Assembly (NCBI RefSeq): GCF_963668165.1 | Contig: NZ_OY764211.1 | Location: 744,001 to 808,000 of the forward strand | Length of the DNA stretch: 64,000 nucleotides | Reading direction: 5' to 3' | Source of the DNA: Marispirochaeta sp. | GTDB taxonomy: Bacteria > Spirochaetota > Spirochaetia > JC444 > Marispirochaetaceae | Part shown: positions 43,610-53,434 of the stretch, in pieces | How positions within the stretch are numbered: the first letter of the stretch is position 1 | Layout of the letters: every line of letters begins with the position of its first letter | The notes under the pieces: model-generated | Told to the model about the DNA's origin: nothing | What the model saw: only the letters and a program-made list of their open reading frames with translations | Database searches by the model: none | Made by a program: the position numbers and the translations under genes

Positions 43610-44344
43610 TTAATATTTAATAATATAATTAACATAAATATTTCTTGGGCGAGTTTCCTTCGATACACGAGGCACCCCATATCCATTGACTGTATCTTCA
43701 ATTATTTCTTTAGCATCACATGTTGATGTACCGTCATTTCCAGCTAAAATATTCTGATAATCTGAATGTCCACGATCATAGTATATCCGGATGTTAACAT
43801 CATGCCAGTGTCCCTGAAAGGCATCGGATTGTATGCTTCCAATTTGGCCTCCTGAGTTCCCTCCGGTTACGGATGCATCTCGTGACTCGAAATCAGGATC
43901 AACGCCGGCAGCCTCTAAACCGCCGGTACCGTCAGGATCATCAACACCTCTTAAAAACATTCCTCGAAGATCGGGAATGTTAAACTCTCCAGCAACAGCA
44001 TCGCTTTCTGGGCGAGTATCCGTTGATCCGTTGCCATAATTTGTTCCAATGACTTGAAAAAGATCCACATAATCCTCTGCGGGCATTGCACGTCCATCAC
44101 AAAGCAGCCAACCGGCAGGTACCTTATCTGCGTCACCGGCAAACGGAAGAATTGACCCCACCGGCATGACAAAGCCGCTTTTGTCGCGGATTCGCCCGTT
44201 TACCTCCAGCATTTCCTGAGGCTCATCGATTCCTATACCGACGCCATCCCCTGTAACTTCAATACTTGGAGTTACCCCGGTTTGGCTAAACAAGTATAGT
44301 GAACAAATAAAGAAGCTTAGGCATAAAACAGTTTTTATTTTCAT
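43610..44344 (-). CDS. Exported phage-collar-domain protein
   Basis: A 244-residue protein with a signal peptide (MKIKTVLCLSFFICSLYLFS). A short region around 30-55 (VGIGIDEPQEMLEVNGRIRDKSG) resembles the GIGT-type repeat heads of exported tail-like proteins. Residues 60-150 match the phage tail collar domain: VGSILPFAGDADKVPAGWLLCDGRAM, then YVDLFQVIGTNYGNG and FNIPDLRGMFLRGVDD. This domain is found in phage tail fibres and in exported bacterial proteins of unknown role. The signal peptide makes a surface or secreted role more likely than a phage tail. It shares direction with the next gene to its right. Confidence 0.8.
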   Translation of the reverse strand: MKIKTVLCLSFFICSLYLFSQTGVTPSIEVTGDGVGIGIDEPQEMLEVNGRIRDKSGFVMPVGSILPFAGDADKVPAGWLLCDGRAMPAEDYVDLFQVIGTNYGNGSTDTRPESDAVAGEFNIPDLRGMFLRGVDDPDGTGGLEAAGVDPDFESRDASVTGGNSGGQIGSIQSDAFQGHWHDVNIRIYYDRGHSDYQNILAGNDGTSTCDAKEIIEDTVNGYGVPRVSKETRPRNIYVNYIIKY

Positions 44345-44402
44345 AGCGTACTCCTGTTCGATCTTTGAAATATTTTTTTACAAAATTGATTATTTTTGAT
44401 CT

Positions 44403-44885
44403 TCAGTGATTAATTCCAGACAAAAACGTATTCCAGGTATGTTGAGCAATATTGAGATTATGTTCCCATTCTTTTTCAAATTGTCGTTTTGTACCTTCCG
44501 AGAAAAACAGATAGAGGCGATCGTTATGAATGGACCATACAGAGGGGTTCCCTTCCGCCAGGAATTTTTGGGTAACAGCCCAGGAGCATTTTCCATTGAA
44601 CTGTGGTATATACTTTTCTGGATCACGATTGAATAATCTCATACGTTCCACAGATGAGAAACACCAGGATAAGTTTTGATACTCGGAGATAAAATCAGGA
44701 CTGCCTTTTTCGGGAATACCTGTATCAAAGTATGATACAGGATCGAAACCTTGAATTGCAATAACAGTATCTGCAGACGACAATCGATTACCGTATGTTT
44801 GCGCAACAACCGGGAATGCAGAATAAAAACTGAAGGTAAAAGCCGCACATAATAATACCGAATATGCCTTTTTCTTTATATACAT
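44403..44885 (-). CDS. Exported YHS-domain protein
   Basis: A 160-residue protein with a signal peptide (hydrophobic VLLCAAFTFSFYSAFPVVA, cleavage near AQT). The YHS domain is complete: IAIQGFDPVSYFDTGIPEKGSPDF, WCFSSVERMRLFNRDPEKYIPQFNGKCSWAV, and a terminal GNPSVWSIHNDRLYLFFSEG. YHS domains bind metals such as copper in other proteins, although the Cys of the classic YHS pair is not complete here. It has its own promoter (44928-44957, minus strand) divergent from the beta-helix gene and lies 58 bp upstream of the collar gene. Confidence 0.85.
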   Translation of the reverse strand: MYIKKKAYSVLLCAAFTFSFYSAFPVVAQTYGNRLSSADTVIAIQGFDPVSYFDTGIPEKGSPDFISEYQNLSWCFSSVERMRLFNRDPEKYIPQFNGKCSWAVTQKFLAEGNPSVWSIHNDRLYLFFSEGTKRQFEKEWEHNLNIAQHTWNTFLSGINH

Positions 44886-44927
44886 TATGAATTTCCCCGA
44901 AAATGCAATATAACTTTAATCGGTTGT

Positions 44928-44957
44928 AGTATAGCCACGCATAGTCGCTGTTGTAAA
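44928..44957 (-). promoter_or_regulatory. Promoter candidate for the YHS gene
   Basis: On the minus strand TTTACA (44957-44952) and TATACT (44933-44928) are 18 bp apart, 43 bp before the YHS start codon. Confidence 0.5.
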
Positions 44958-45008
44958 GTACATATTTTACAAGATTTGCAAGTATTCTGTTTTTTGAATA
45001 AATATTTC

Positions 45009-45036
45009 TTGCCAAATGAGAACCTTCATATATAAT
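45009..45036 (+). promoter_or_regulatory. Promoter candidate for the beta-helix and RHS genes
   Basis: TTGCCA (45009-45014) and TATAAT (45031-45036) are 16 bp apart, 109 bp before the ATG at 45145. The -10 is consensus. It is the only good promoter seen ahead of the RHS gene. Confidence 0.55.
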
Positions 45037-45144
45037 GACCGTATTAAACTACGTTAATGATAAAATTGAATGACCTCTTCCTCGGGGCCGTCAAATGGCT
45101 ATGTATCTCGCAACGTAGTAACTAACTGACGGAGGTCGGTTGTT

Positions 45145-46035
45145 ATGAAATCTGAGTTCTTTTTTTCATTGATGACAAGACGGGTATGTATTGTTTTCTT
45201 TGTTCTTATGATTGCACTGACATCCCTGCAGGCAGTTGATCAAATAATCAGTATTTCTGATACGGTTTACTCATCTTCGGGTGAGACTGTGATTGAGATT
45301 GCGCTGGAAGCGATAGAAGCCGGTGGTGCAGATGGCAATGGTGTGGTAATTGATAGTGGTGCTGATGTTGCCTTTATTGCTGGAGAACGAGTTTCATTAA
45401 AGCCGGGATTTTCCGTAAACCCTGGTGCTTCTTTTACCGCGACAACCAGCAAATTATCCGGACAGACAATCAATGAAGATACGGACTGGAGTGGTGTCAG
45501 GTACCTCGGCGGTACCACAGTGGTTTCGTCTGGTGCGGATCTTTATATTGATACCGACTGTATTCTTTACTTTTTACCTGGTGCTGCATTGGAAGTGGAG
45601 GGTGATCTTATCGTTGGAGAAGGCGTAAGACTGACTTCGACGTATGGTTCCGGCAACGGGAGTACTGATGATTTCTGGAAAGGTATTGTAATAACTTCAG
45701 GAACGGCATTATTAAATAAATGCCTGATAGAATATGCCCTGCAGGGTATCCTGGTTGACGGAAGCACTAATACGGTTCATATACAAGGTGTTACATTCCA
45801 TCAAAATCTGATTGGGCTGCACATTCTTAATTTTGCATCGGTTCCTATTGTTGATTACTCGCTGTTCGATTCGAATATCTGGTACGGCATAAAGGAAGAT
45901 TCGACCGGAGATGCTAGCGTAACAAATACAAGATTCCTGAATAACGGCATTCTTTATTACGAACTCAGTCAAACGATTCTATCTATTGATGAGTTAAACA
46001 ATCAGAGCGGCAACTCCGGCAATACCGAAGGATAG
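45145..46035 (+). CDS. Exported right-handed beta-helix-like protein
   Basis: A 296-residue protein beginning MKSEFFFSLMTRR with a signal segment ending near SLQA. ATG 45145 follows GGAGGT. Residues 65-100 read VVIDSGADVAFIAGERVSLKPGFSVNPGASFTA, a pattern seen in many exported proteins of Bacteroidetes and spirochaetes ahead of adhesin-like parts. The rest repeats short strands around Gly and Asn (LYIDTDCILYFLPGAALEVEGDLIVG, ILVDGSTNTVHIQGVTF, LIGLHILNFASVPIVDYSLFDSN), in keeping with a pectate-lyase-like helix. No catalytic residues are apparent. It lies 9 bp before the RHS gene, so it may be its secretion or surface partner. Confidence 0.75.
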   Translation: MKSEFFFSLMTRRVCIVFFVLMIALTSLQAVDQIISISDTVYSSSGETVIEIALEAIEAGGADGNGVVIDSGADVAFIAGERVSLKPGFSVNPGASFTATTSKLSGQTINEDTDWSGVRYLGGTTVVSSGADLYIDTDCILYFLPGAALEVEGDLIVGEGVRLTSTYGSGNGSTDDFWKGIVITSGTALLNKCLIEYALQGILVDGSTNTVHIQGVTFHQNLIGLHILNFASVPIVDYSLFDSNIWYGIKEDSTGDASVTNTRFLNNGILYYELSQTILSIDELNNQSGNSGNTEG

Positions 46036-46044
46036 GAGTACAAA

Positions 46045-49000
46045 ATGTATATTATAAAAAAGAAGTCCATTATTGCATGCATTTTCCTATTGGTTTCTGT
46101 GACTGTTTCTGCAGAGGTAATTGAGCTTATAGACGGAACGCGGGTGTGGCGGCAGTTTGCCTCGGATGAGGTTCTTGAATATGCCAAGGACCCTGCGTTG
46201 CGGCCAGGTAATAAGATGTCGCTGTCGGCATCTGCGTTATCTCTGGCATCAACATCCGGTTCAGGAGCAAGTCAGGAAGGCGTATATGGGTCGGTCCCCG
46301 GTACATATGAGTATCAAATTGAGGATGGGGTGTTTCGTAACTACGGGAATCTTGAAGTTTCGCCCCAGAGTGGAACTTACCGAATAGATGAGACAGATCT
46401 GGTTCTCCCTGGTTTGGGAGGATTTGATTTTTCTCTTAAACGACGATATGATTTTTTTACCGCCAAAGATGATCAGGATACGACGAATGATTTAGCCGAG
46501 GATTATTATATTGGTAACGGCTCTTATTCCATGGGAGAGGGATGGCGGCTGGAGTTACCGTATCTTAATGTGTTAAAGAATTTTGCTGATGATCCGGTAA
46601 ATTTTACAGGGAATTTTTCAGCATATGTGTCAATAGGGCTTTCAACCGGTCAGCGTTACAAATTATCTTCATTGTTCTACACGGAAGATTCAGCAGATCC
46701 GTATGTTTACGAGAACTTTTATACGACCTATTTTCGGGTTTTATATTCCCCAGGCGCGAGTCTACCTTTTCGATTGGTTCTTGCAGACGGCACGTATTAT
46801 ATGTTCGATATTAAAGGACGTGTCAGAGAAATCCACGGCTGGGCGGACGGACACCGTGCGGATACGATAACAATTTCCTACAATTCTGCCGGAATCAGTA
46901 CTATAACGAATGAAGATTCCGGGTGGACTTCAACATTTACGTACAGCAGCGGAAATATATCTCAAATAGCTGTAACAACGGCGAGCGATGACGCTGCTGA
47001 CATGATGATAAGCTATAGCCGGGATGAAAATGGTCAGCTTGCCGGAGCGGATGTTCGTGAGGATGGAGCGACGGACCTCTATCGAGAGTGGAGCTACACG
47101 TATGCCGAGGAGACCGTGAATGATTATGATGCAGATGATGGAGACGAAGGTACTACAACCAGTATCGATATGTGGTATCTTGACTCGGCGACAGATCCGA
47201 ACGGTTCCGTTGCATCGATTGAAGGGTATGCTGTAGAGCCTTTTTACGACGGCGATGATTATTACGAGCGTATGCTTGTAACCGAGGTGCTGAATCAGGA
47301 GTATGTGCTGAATTCCTTCCGGGCGCGGGAGACTGTGGCTACCAGGCAAGTCGTGTATGATTATACGTATGATGCATCGACGAATGAACTTCCAGTATAT
47401 AACGATCAGACGTATATTGGTGAAGTTACAGTAACCGAAGCGGATTTAATACTCTCGGATGAATTAAAGGGTAACCGGCTACAGACTATATATAATTTTG
47501 TAGGAATGTATGACGACAAGGGAGCTTTTTTTTCTCAGTTAGATACTCTTTTGACAAAAGACCCTAATGATCTAAATACAGCATTTCAAAAGGAAATTGA
47601 CTATGATTGGGATCTTACCCATCGTTTAGCATGGCGCGAAACAACATATGGGGATCAATCAAACAATAGATTTGAAGAAGAGTACCTGCGAGATCTGTAC
47701 GGAAACAAGGTTCGAATAGAGACGTATAAAGAAAGCGCTTTAGGAAGTGACTGGGGATCAAAATATATATCGTGGACGCGTTATTTAGGAGTTGCGTATC
47801 CTCTTGACGGCAGCATATACGATGCAGATTCAAGTTTGTATGCGGATGAGGCTGCATGGAAGAATCCGCATCCTTATTATAGTACAACACTTCCGTCTGT
47901 AGTAACGAGCTGGGAAGGTTTATCTGATATAGAGGAATATTGCATTCCTTTAAATCTTCCTCTGCAACGAATTGTAGGGAATTCTGTCCCGCAGTTGGAT
48001 TCTTCTGGTACTAATGTTGTGTTTAACGCGAATGAATTGGATTCCTATGAATATCGTCACTATGCCTATGCCTACGACGATGATGGCTTTCTGATTAAAA
48101 GCGGAGTATACGGCGATGTGACCAGTTTGGTCGTTTTGGATAACCCGGTAGCAACTGCCGGTTGGCGAACTACTGCACTTACCTACACTGCAGATGATTC
48201 CCTTAATCGTCTTGCTTCAGTTACGGCATCTGTCGCCTATGGGAATACCGTGAGTGATGAAGGTGGCGGGGGAACGACAAACTATACCTATAATGATCCT
48301 GCTGCAGACGGGGTATATATCATAACGACCGAATACTCTGATCCGGAAAACTCCTTGAATGCAGACGATGACGACGGAAATATCGTTACCAGCACCGGAT
48401 ACGACATGCTTACTCTGCGTCCGGTGTGGGAAATGAGCGGCCGGGGGTATGTAAGCGAATATGAACGGGATGTTTTCGGGCGCGTTATTCGGGCGGTTCT
48501 TCCCGATGTAAATGAAGCTGATGATACGCCCTTTTCCAGGCCGGAGGATGCCGGTTTCGACAGCTTTCGCAGTGATAATCCCGTGGTTGAAATAGAAATT
48601 AACGACGATGACCTGTGGCGGGAGGTAACTGATCCCGAAGGTCGGCGTACCAGAACGTATTATAGCAGCACCGGCAAAAAAGAGAGGGTAATCAACTATG
48701 CGGCGGATTCCGGCTATGATGCAATTACCGATATGGAATACAACGGCTTCGGGTATCCGGTTCGGCAGACAGATCCCGCACCCGGGATAGCGGGAAGTTT
48801 TTCCGACAGGCCTTTGACAGAGTACGAATATGATGTTTTCGGCGGACTGACTGAAGTTATAAACGCCGACGACACAACCAGACAGATCGAAAATGATTAC
48901 TATAACGGATTGACGATAACTACCGATGAACGAGGCTTCGTACAGAAAGAGTATCATTCTTTCGACGGTACGCTGTTAAAAACCATCGAGTACAGCGACC

Positions 49001-52000
49001 GCGGAGCGACGGAGTCCCGAACCCGCGAATTGTACTATGATGGTCTTGGCTATCTGCGTTTTGAAAAAGATGCATTGGGAGACATTACCCAGTATTCCTA
49101 TAATACCCGTGGACTCCTTGAACAGATAACCTATCCCACCGATGAAGATGTTCCTTTCTTTGAAAACGGAGATAATCCGACAGAAACTCCTGACGTGTAT
49201 GTACAGTATATCTATGATAATAACGACCATAAGATAGTCGAGATTACCGAAACCGCCGGCGGAGAAGAAGCGTACACTTATTATGCGGTGGACAGTCTGG
49301 GACGTGTGCTTGAGAAATATACGTCGTATACTGATGTTACCTTAAGTCAGACGGATGAAACATCGGAAACCGTAATAGCAAAAACGCTTTACAGCTACGA
49401 TGCCGACAACAATCTTATTTCCGTAGTCGACGCCCGGCATTCCGATGAAACCGATCCGGTCAAAATGAGCTATACCTATTCGCCCCTAGGGCAGGTTATA
49501 GCCCAGACCGATCCCGAGGAGAATACCACGACCTTTATCTATCATAACGACGGGAAACTTGATTCCAAAACAGACCCCCGGGGACAATCGGAGAATTATC
49601 CGGATTTTCCCGGGGATTTCGTGACCAGTTATACCTACGACGGATTGGGGCGCCTTGAAACAGAGAGCCTTCCCCTTGCGGCGGACGGGTACACACGACC
49701 TGAGGTAAGCTATACCTATTATCCTAACGGCAATCTGGAAAGCCAGACCACGGCCGAAGGAGCGGTCCGGAATTATGAATACACCGAACGGGGCCGGATA
49801 AGCAGTCTGGAAATAGAAGGCGGAGAGCATACGTATACAACCACCTATAGGTATGATGACTGCGGAAACGAAATCCAGCGCGTGGCGCCGGGTGGCGCGG
49901 TTACCTCCACCGAATATGACGGGCTGAACCGGGCGATGAAGGTTATTACCCCTGAAAACACCGTGAGGCGCTACGAGTACGACGCAAAAGACCGGGTAAC
50001 CGCGGAATATGACGGCAACGGAATTGCCACGGAGTACAGCTATGACGCCTACGGGCGAACACATACCGTAACCCGGGCGGCGAACTCCACCAGACAGGAC
50101 CCGGAAACAAGCACCTACTGGTACGACCGCCGGGGCAACCGCACCCGGATGGTCGATCCTGTAGGGCGGGAGCTGCAGTACACCTACGACGAGCGCGGCC
50201 TGCAGCTGACCCAGTACGAAGTGGGGCTGGATAAACTCTACAGCTTCAGCTATGACGAAGTGGGGAACATGAAGCAGTCCCGCGACCCGCGGGGAACCGT
50301 ATCGGCGTATGAGTATGACGACAACAACCGCCCGGTAAGCGTTACTATGACAAACGGAATCGAGACAAAGACCATAACCCATACCTACGACGAAGCGGGT
50401 TTTATGTATCTGGCGAACGACGACGGCATCGAAACCGCCTATAACATGAGGGGCGGAACCTATGTCCCGGACCCCTACGGCCGCATAATAACCGAGACCA
50501 CCACCATCGGAAGCGAAAGTTTTGAAGTGGGCTACGATTACAACCTTGACGGAAGGGTAACGGGGGTTACGTCCCCCAGCGGACAGACCACCCGGTATAC
50601 GTATAATCCTTTGGGAGAACTGTTAACGGTTCCGGGAGTTATCGATACGGCGGTAAGCTATAATGCAATGGGACTGCATCAGAATGCCATACTGGCGAAC
50701 GGAGTAACCCGAAGCTGGGAATACGATTTGAACGGCAGGATGACGAAAAAAAGCGACAGCGGTACATCCTTCAGCCAGGAATGGCGTTTTATCTACGACG
50801 ATGCGGACAACATCCTGTGGAAGAACGACGACTATTACGAATACGACGACGTTGACCGGCTTACCCGGGAGGTCCGCAGCGAAGACCTCGTAAGCGTAAC
50901 CGGAGCCCTCCCCGGCTATGTGCAGAACGACGTCGTGGGCAATGACGCGCTTGCGTTTATCGACGACACAACCACGGTGAAGCTGGATTACAATGCCGGA
51001 AGCGTGGGAGCCGATCTGGGGGGTGTAAGCACCATCGAGCGGGTAACCCTGAGCCCGACCTCAGTATCGCACCGGGTGAGTAACGAGAATATTCAGGTCT
51101 ATACCTCGACGGATAACGCGACGTATGCAGAGGAAACCGAGTGGCAATTGCGGATGCGTGAGGACGGCAGTCTGGAACTGGCTTTTGACGAGGCCCCTGA
51201 AGCGCAGTACATAAAGATTCACTGTACCTACGACGAACGGGACGCGGATCTTGAACCGGTAGACGAAAGCGAGTTCAGCAATGAACTGGGAGAGATGGTC
51301 GACGTATTCGCGTCTACCCAGATTCAGACCGAAGAGTCCTTTACCTACGATATGGCGGGAAACCGGCAGGAGGAGACCAGCATCGAAGGCGGTCTATCAG
51401 AGATCAATTCCAGCAGCTACTACGCCGCAGGCCAGAGCCACCGTCTGAAGACCAACGGTGATTCCGGCGCCAACGGCCGTTACGCTTTTGTATATGACGA
51501 AAACGGCAACATGACCGCCCGGGGAACGTATTATAGTATTGATGGGTCCGGGGAGGTTATAATCGATACCAGTACCGGTGATTCCCGGAGTTACCAGTGG
51601 GACCTGGCGGACAGGCTTACCGGGGCAAGCCACAGGGAAGACGGAACGTTATCAGGAAGCGTGTCGTACACCTACAGCCCCCGGGGCTTAAGGGTAACAA
51701 AAACCGGTACCGACGGAACGACGGTCTTTATCTACGACCAGTGGGGAAATGTGCTGTATGAGAAGAGCGGAAGCGAATACCGTGATTACATTCGCGTCTT
51801 CGGTTCCCTCCTGGTACGTGTAGACGGAACGATAGACAGTGATATCCATAGCGAGACAGCCCGATACTATTACCATACCGACCATCTGGGAACCATAGAA
51901 GCGGCCACGGACGCAAGCGGAATAGAGGTGTGGAGCGCGAATTACAGTGCCTTCGGCGAGGTGCTTGCCACCACCGGTAGTCTTGATCAGGAACCGGTGT

Positions 52001-52893
52001 ATACCGGGAAGGGATATGATGATGAAGTAGGACTGTATTACTTCAATGCAAGGTGGTATGACCCTGAGCTGGGGCGGTTTATCTCCGAGGATCCTGCACA
52101 GGATGGGGTGAACTGGTATGTGTATGTGAGTAATAATCCGCTGAAGTTCGTTGATCCTACGGGGTTGGATCCGCATCAGAATGGAAGGAAACCTCATGAG
52201 CAGCCTGATGTTGAGCGACAAGGTGATCCTGATGATGATGGTGATAATGACAATGGAGGATCAGGAAATAATACTACGGGACAAACACCTACGCCTGAAC
52301 CGGAAAAGAAGAGTGCTTGGGAAGCGTTTAAAGATTTCTTTGGTGGTTTCTTTGGGGGAGACGATGAAGAAGAAAAAGAGCAGAAAGAAGTTTTAACAGT
52401 AGCGATCCCAGGTTTTCCGGGTGATCATCCTGTTGATGATGTAACAGTTACAAGTACTGGCTATAGGATTACAACAAAGGATGGTTGGGTTGTAGATGTT
52501 GATGCTGAAGGAAATGTTGTAGGAGCTAATGAGAAAGGTGTCAGCGGAAATGATATAAGCTTGGTTGCGGGCTCTGTCGTTCTCAGAGCTGGAATAAAAG
52601 TTGTAGATTTTGTAAATCGAACTAAAAAAACTGAGATAGATCTGTCAAGTGAAAATCCTTTCAAAGGGAAGTCGCCTCAGGAGATAGATGATTTTTTTCG
52701 AAAGAGTGGATTTGAAATAAAAGGTACAGATCCAGTATCTGGAAAGGGCGCTTATATTGATCCTTCTTCAGGAACAAAATATTATATGGATAAGGGGGGA
52801 TTGTATCGAGTCCCTGGTCGAGGTTTAATTACTGAACCGCCTCATGTTGATATCGAGGTTCCTGGCCAGCCTAAAGTAAGGAGTCCATTATGA
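46045..52893 (+). CDS. Sec-exported RHS/YD-repeat protein, polymorphic toxin-like
   Basis: 2,282 residues. A signal peptide (residues 1-23) is followed by an RHS/wapA-type N-terminal region and dozens of YD repeats (for example YEYDVFGGLTEV, YTYDGLGRLETE, YSYDAYGRTHTV) that fold into a shell. An approximately 130-residue beta-rich, discoidin-like insertion lies at about 1620-1750. The RHS core follows from about 1760 (YYYHTDHLGTIEAATDASG, NARWYDPELGRFISEDP) and ends at DPTGLD near 2040, the usual boundary of the variable C terminus. After it come an acidic linker with PEPEKKSAWEAFKDFFGG and a 70-80-residue domain (NPFKGKSPQEIDDFFRKSGF and later EPPHVDIEVPG) typical of polymorphic toxin tips of unassigned reaction. 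The stop overlaps the downstream immunity-like gene. Confidence 0.9.
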   Translation: MYIIKKKSIIACIFLLVSVTVSAEVIELIDGTRVWRQFASDEVLEYAKDPALRPGNKMSLSASALSLASTSGSGASQEGVYGSVPGTYEYQIEDGVFRNYGNLEVSPQSGTYRIDETDLVLPGLGGFDFSLKRRYDFFTAKDDQDTTNDLAEDYYIGNGSYSMGEGWRLELPYLNVLKNFADDPVNFTGNFSAYVSIGLSTGQRYKLSSLFYTEDSADPYVYENFYTTYFRVLYSPGASLPFRLVLADGTYYMFDIKGRVREIHGWADGHRADTITISYNSAGISTITNEDSGWTSTFTYSSGNISQIAVTTASDDAADMMISYSRDENGQLAGADVREDGATDLYREWSYTYAEETVNDYDADDGDEGTTTSIDMWYLDSATDPNGSVASIEGYAVEPFYDGDDYYERMLVTEVLNQEYVLNSFRARETVATRQVVYDYTYDASTNELPVYNDQTYIGEVTVTEADLILSDELKGNRLQTIYNFVGMYDDKGAFFSQLDTLLTKDPNDLNTAFQKEIDYDWDLTHRLAWRETTYGDQSNNRFEEEYLRDLYGNKVRIETYKESALGSDWGSKYISWTRYLGVAYPLDGSIYDADSSLYADEAAWKNPHPYYSTTLPSVVTSWEGLSDIEEYCIPLNLPLQRIVGNSVPQLDSSGTNVVFNANELDSYEYRHYAYAYDDDGFLIKSGVYGDVTSLVVLDNPVATAGWRTTALTYTADDSLNRLASVTASVAYGNTVSDEGGGGTTNYTYNDPAADGVYIITTEYSDPENSLNADDDDGNIVTSTGYDMLTLRPVWEMSGRGYVSEYERDVFGRVIRAVLPDVNEADDTPFSRPEDAGFDSFRSDNPVVEIEINDDDLWREVTDPEGRRTRTYYSSTGKKERVINYAADSGYDAITDMEYNGFGYPVRQTDPAPGIAGSFSDRPLTEYEYDVFGGLTEVINADDTTRQIENDYYNGLTITTDERGFVQKEYHSFDGTLLKTIEYSDRGATESRTRELYYDGLGYLRFEKDALGDITQYSYNTRGLLEQITYPTDEDVPFFENGDNPTETPDVYVQYIYDNNDHKIVEITETAGGEEAYTYYAVDSLGRVLEKYTSYTDVTLSQTDETSETVIAKTLYSYDADNNLISVVDARHSDETDPVKMSYTYSPLGQVIAQTDPEENTTTFIYHNDGKLDSKTDPRGQSENYPDFPGDFVTSYTYDGLGRLETESLPLAADGYTRPEVSYTYYPNGNLESQTTAEGAVRNYEYTERGRISSLEIEGGEHTYTTTYRYDDCGNEIQRVAPGGAVTSTEYDGLNRAMKVITPENTVRRYEYDAKDRVTAEYDGNGIATEYSYDAYGRTHTVTRAANSTRQDPETSTYWYDRRGNRTRMVDPVGRELQYTYDERGLQLTQYEVGLDKLYSFSYDEVGNMKQSRDPRGTVSAYEYDDNNRPVSVTMTNGIETKTITHTYDEAGFMYLANDDGIETAYNMRGGTYVPDPYGRIITETTTIGSESFEVGYDYNLDGRVTGVTSPSGQTTRYTYNPLGELLTVPGVIDTAVSYNAMGLHQNAILANGVTRSWEYDLNGRMTKKSDSGTSFSQEWRFIYDDADNILWKNDDYYEYDDVDRLTREVRSEDLVSVTGALPGYVQNDVVGNDALAFIDDTTTVKLDYNAGSVGADLGGVSTIERVTLSPTSVSHRVSNENIQVYTSTDNATYAEETEWQLRMREDGSLELAFDEAPEAQYIKIHCTYDERDADLEPVDESEFSNELGEMVDVFASTQIQTEESFTYDMAGNRQEETSIEGGLSEINSSSYYAAGQSHRLKTNGDSGANGRYAFVYDENGNMTARGTYYSIDGSGEVIIDTSTGDSRSYQWDLADRLTGASHREDGTLSGSVSYTYSPRGLRVTKTGTDGTTVFIYDQWGNVLYEKSGSEYRDYIRVFGSLLVRVDGTIDSDIHSETARYYYHTDHLGTIEAATDASGIEVWSANYSAFGEVLATTGSLDQEPVYTGKGYDDEVGLYYFNARWYDPELGRFISEDPAQDGVNWYVYVSNNPLKFVDPTGLDPHQNGRKPHEQPDVERQGDPDDDGDNDNGGSGNNTTGQTPTPEPEKKSAWEAFKDFFGGFFGGDDEEEKEQKEVLTVAIPGFPGDHPVDDVTVTSTGYRITTKDGWVVDVDAEGNVVGANEKGVSGNDISLVAGSVVLRAGIKVVDFVNRTKKTEIDLSSENPFKGKSPQEIDDFFRKSGFEIKGTDPVSGKGAYIDPSSGTKYYMDKGGLYRVPGRGLITEPPHVDIEVPGQPKVRSPL
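51333..52170 (+). repeat. RHS core segment, copy 1 (inside the full gene)
   Basis: Core region of the large RHS gene, from the AGNRQEE-type stretch to the end of DPTGLD. Nearly identical DNA recurs at about 59,740-60,568 and partly at 53,436-54,015, 57,276-57,870 and 61,913-62,253. Confidence 0.9.
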
Positions 52894-53129
52894 GCACTCA
52901 AAAGAAGACTTTACTATCAATAGAGCTCAACAAAAGTACAGAACAAATCGAAATCCACTGCAATGAAGATGGACTTTTACTCTTAGTTGATAAATTAGAA
53001 AGTTTGAAATCAATGAAAAATGATCATATTCATTTAAAAACATCTGAATTTGGAGGGGATGATCTTAGTTCTGATTTAATAGGGATTGAAAATGAAAAAA
53101 TAAATGAGCTTAAGATATTTCTTTGGTGA
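52890..53129 (+). CDS. Immunity-like protein, Imm32-type candidate
   Basis: A 79-residue cytoplasmic protein. Its ATG overlaps the RHS stop by four bases (ATGA), so it is coupled to the toxin tip. The sequence HIHLKTSEFGGDDLSSDL resembles the conserved HLMTPSWGG-ELS segment of the Imm32 immunity family, though only a core is comparable. It would neutralise the C-terminal domain of the adjacent tip. The overlap itself is the strongest argument for the role; the family name is a guess by eye. It is followed by a 180-bp structured repeat. Confidence 0.65.
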   Translation: MSTQKKTLLSIELNKSTEQIEIHCNEDGLLLLVDKLESLKSMKNDHIHLKTSEFGGDDLSSDLIGIENEKINELKIFLW

Positions 53130-53252
53130 TATTTATTCGCAGCTTTATAGCATATGCCGGATTAAAAGTGTTGAAAGGTCCTCCGATGTTAATTCGGTAA
53201 TGCAGGAAGAATAAAATTTCTTGGAAATGGTCTCTTGGCGACATGAAAGTTA

Positions 53253-53434
53253 CCCTTTTCGACGCATACGCCCCGCCCAATCGGGAGATTACGCGCAACC
53301 CAGCGAATAAATCCATTATAGATTTAGTCGCTGGGTCGGTCTTCGCCGTCCGTGGCTCAACCCTTGCGCGTAAGCAACGATTGAGCGCCGTTGGCCTCCT
53401 GGCCAAAAGTAAAGCGCGCCGGCCTGAGTGGGGA
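53253..53434 (+). repeat. Structured 180-bp repeat, copy A (attC-like)
   Basis: The unit has nested inverted parts: GCCCAAT (53275-53281) with ATTGAGC (53380-53386); TTACGCGCAA (53289-53298) with TTGCGCGTAA (53364-53373); and CCCAGCGA (53299-53306) with TCGCTGGG (53328-53335). Flanks from 53253 and to 53434 also match copy B. The inner stem has a different sequence in each copy but still pairs. The order of arms and the 112-bp span fit an integron attC site, except that the outer core ends AAT/ATT instead of AAC/GTT. Confidence 0.6.

Noticed and set aside
49486..50382. Minus-strand frames under the RHS repeats, including 48217-48957
   Set aside because: Repeated YD codons give regular antisense open frames; no independent support.
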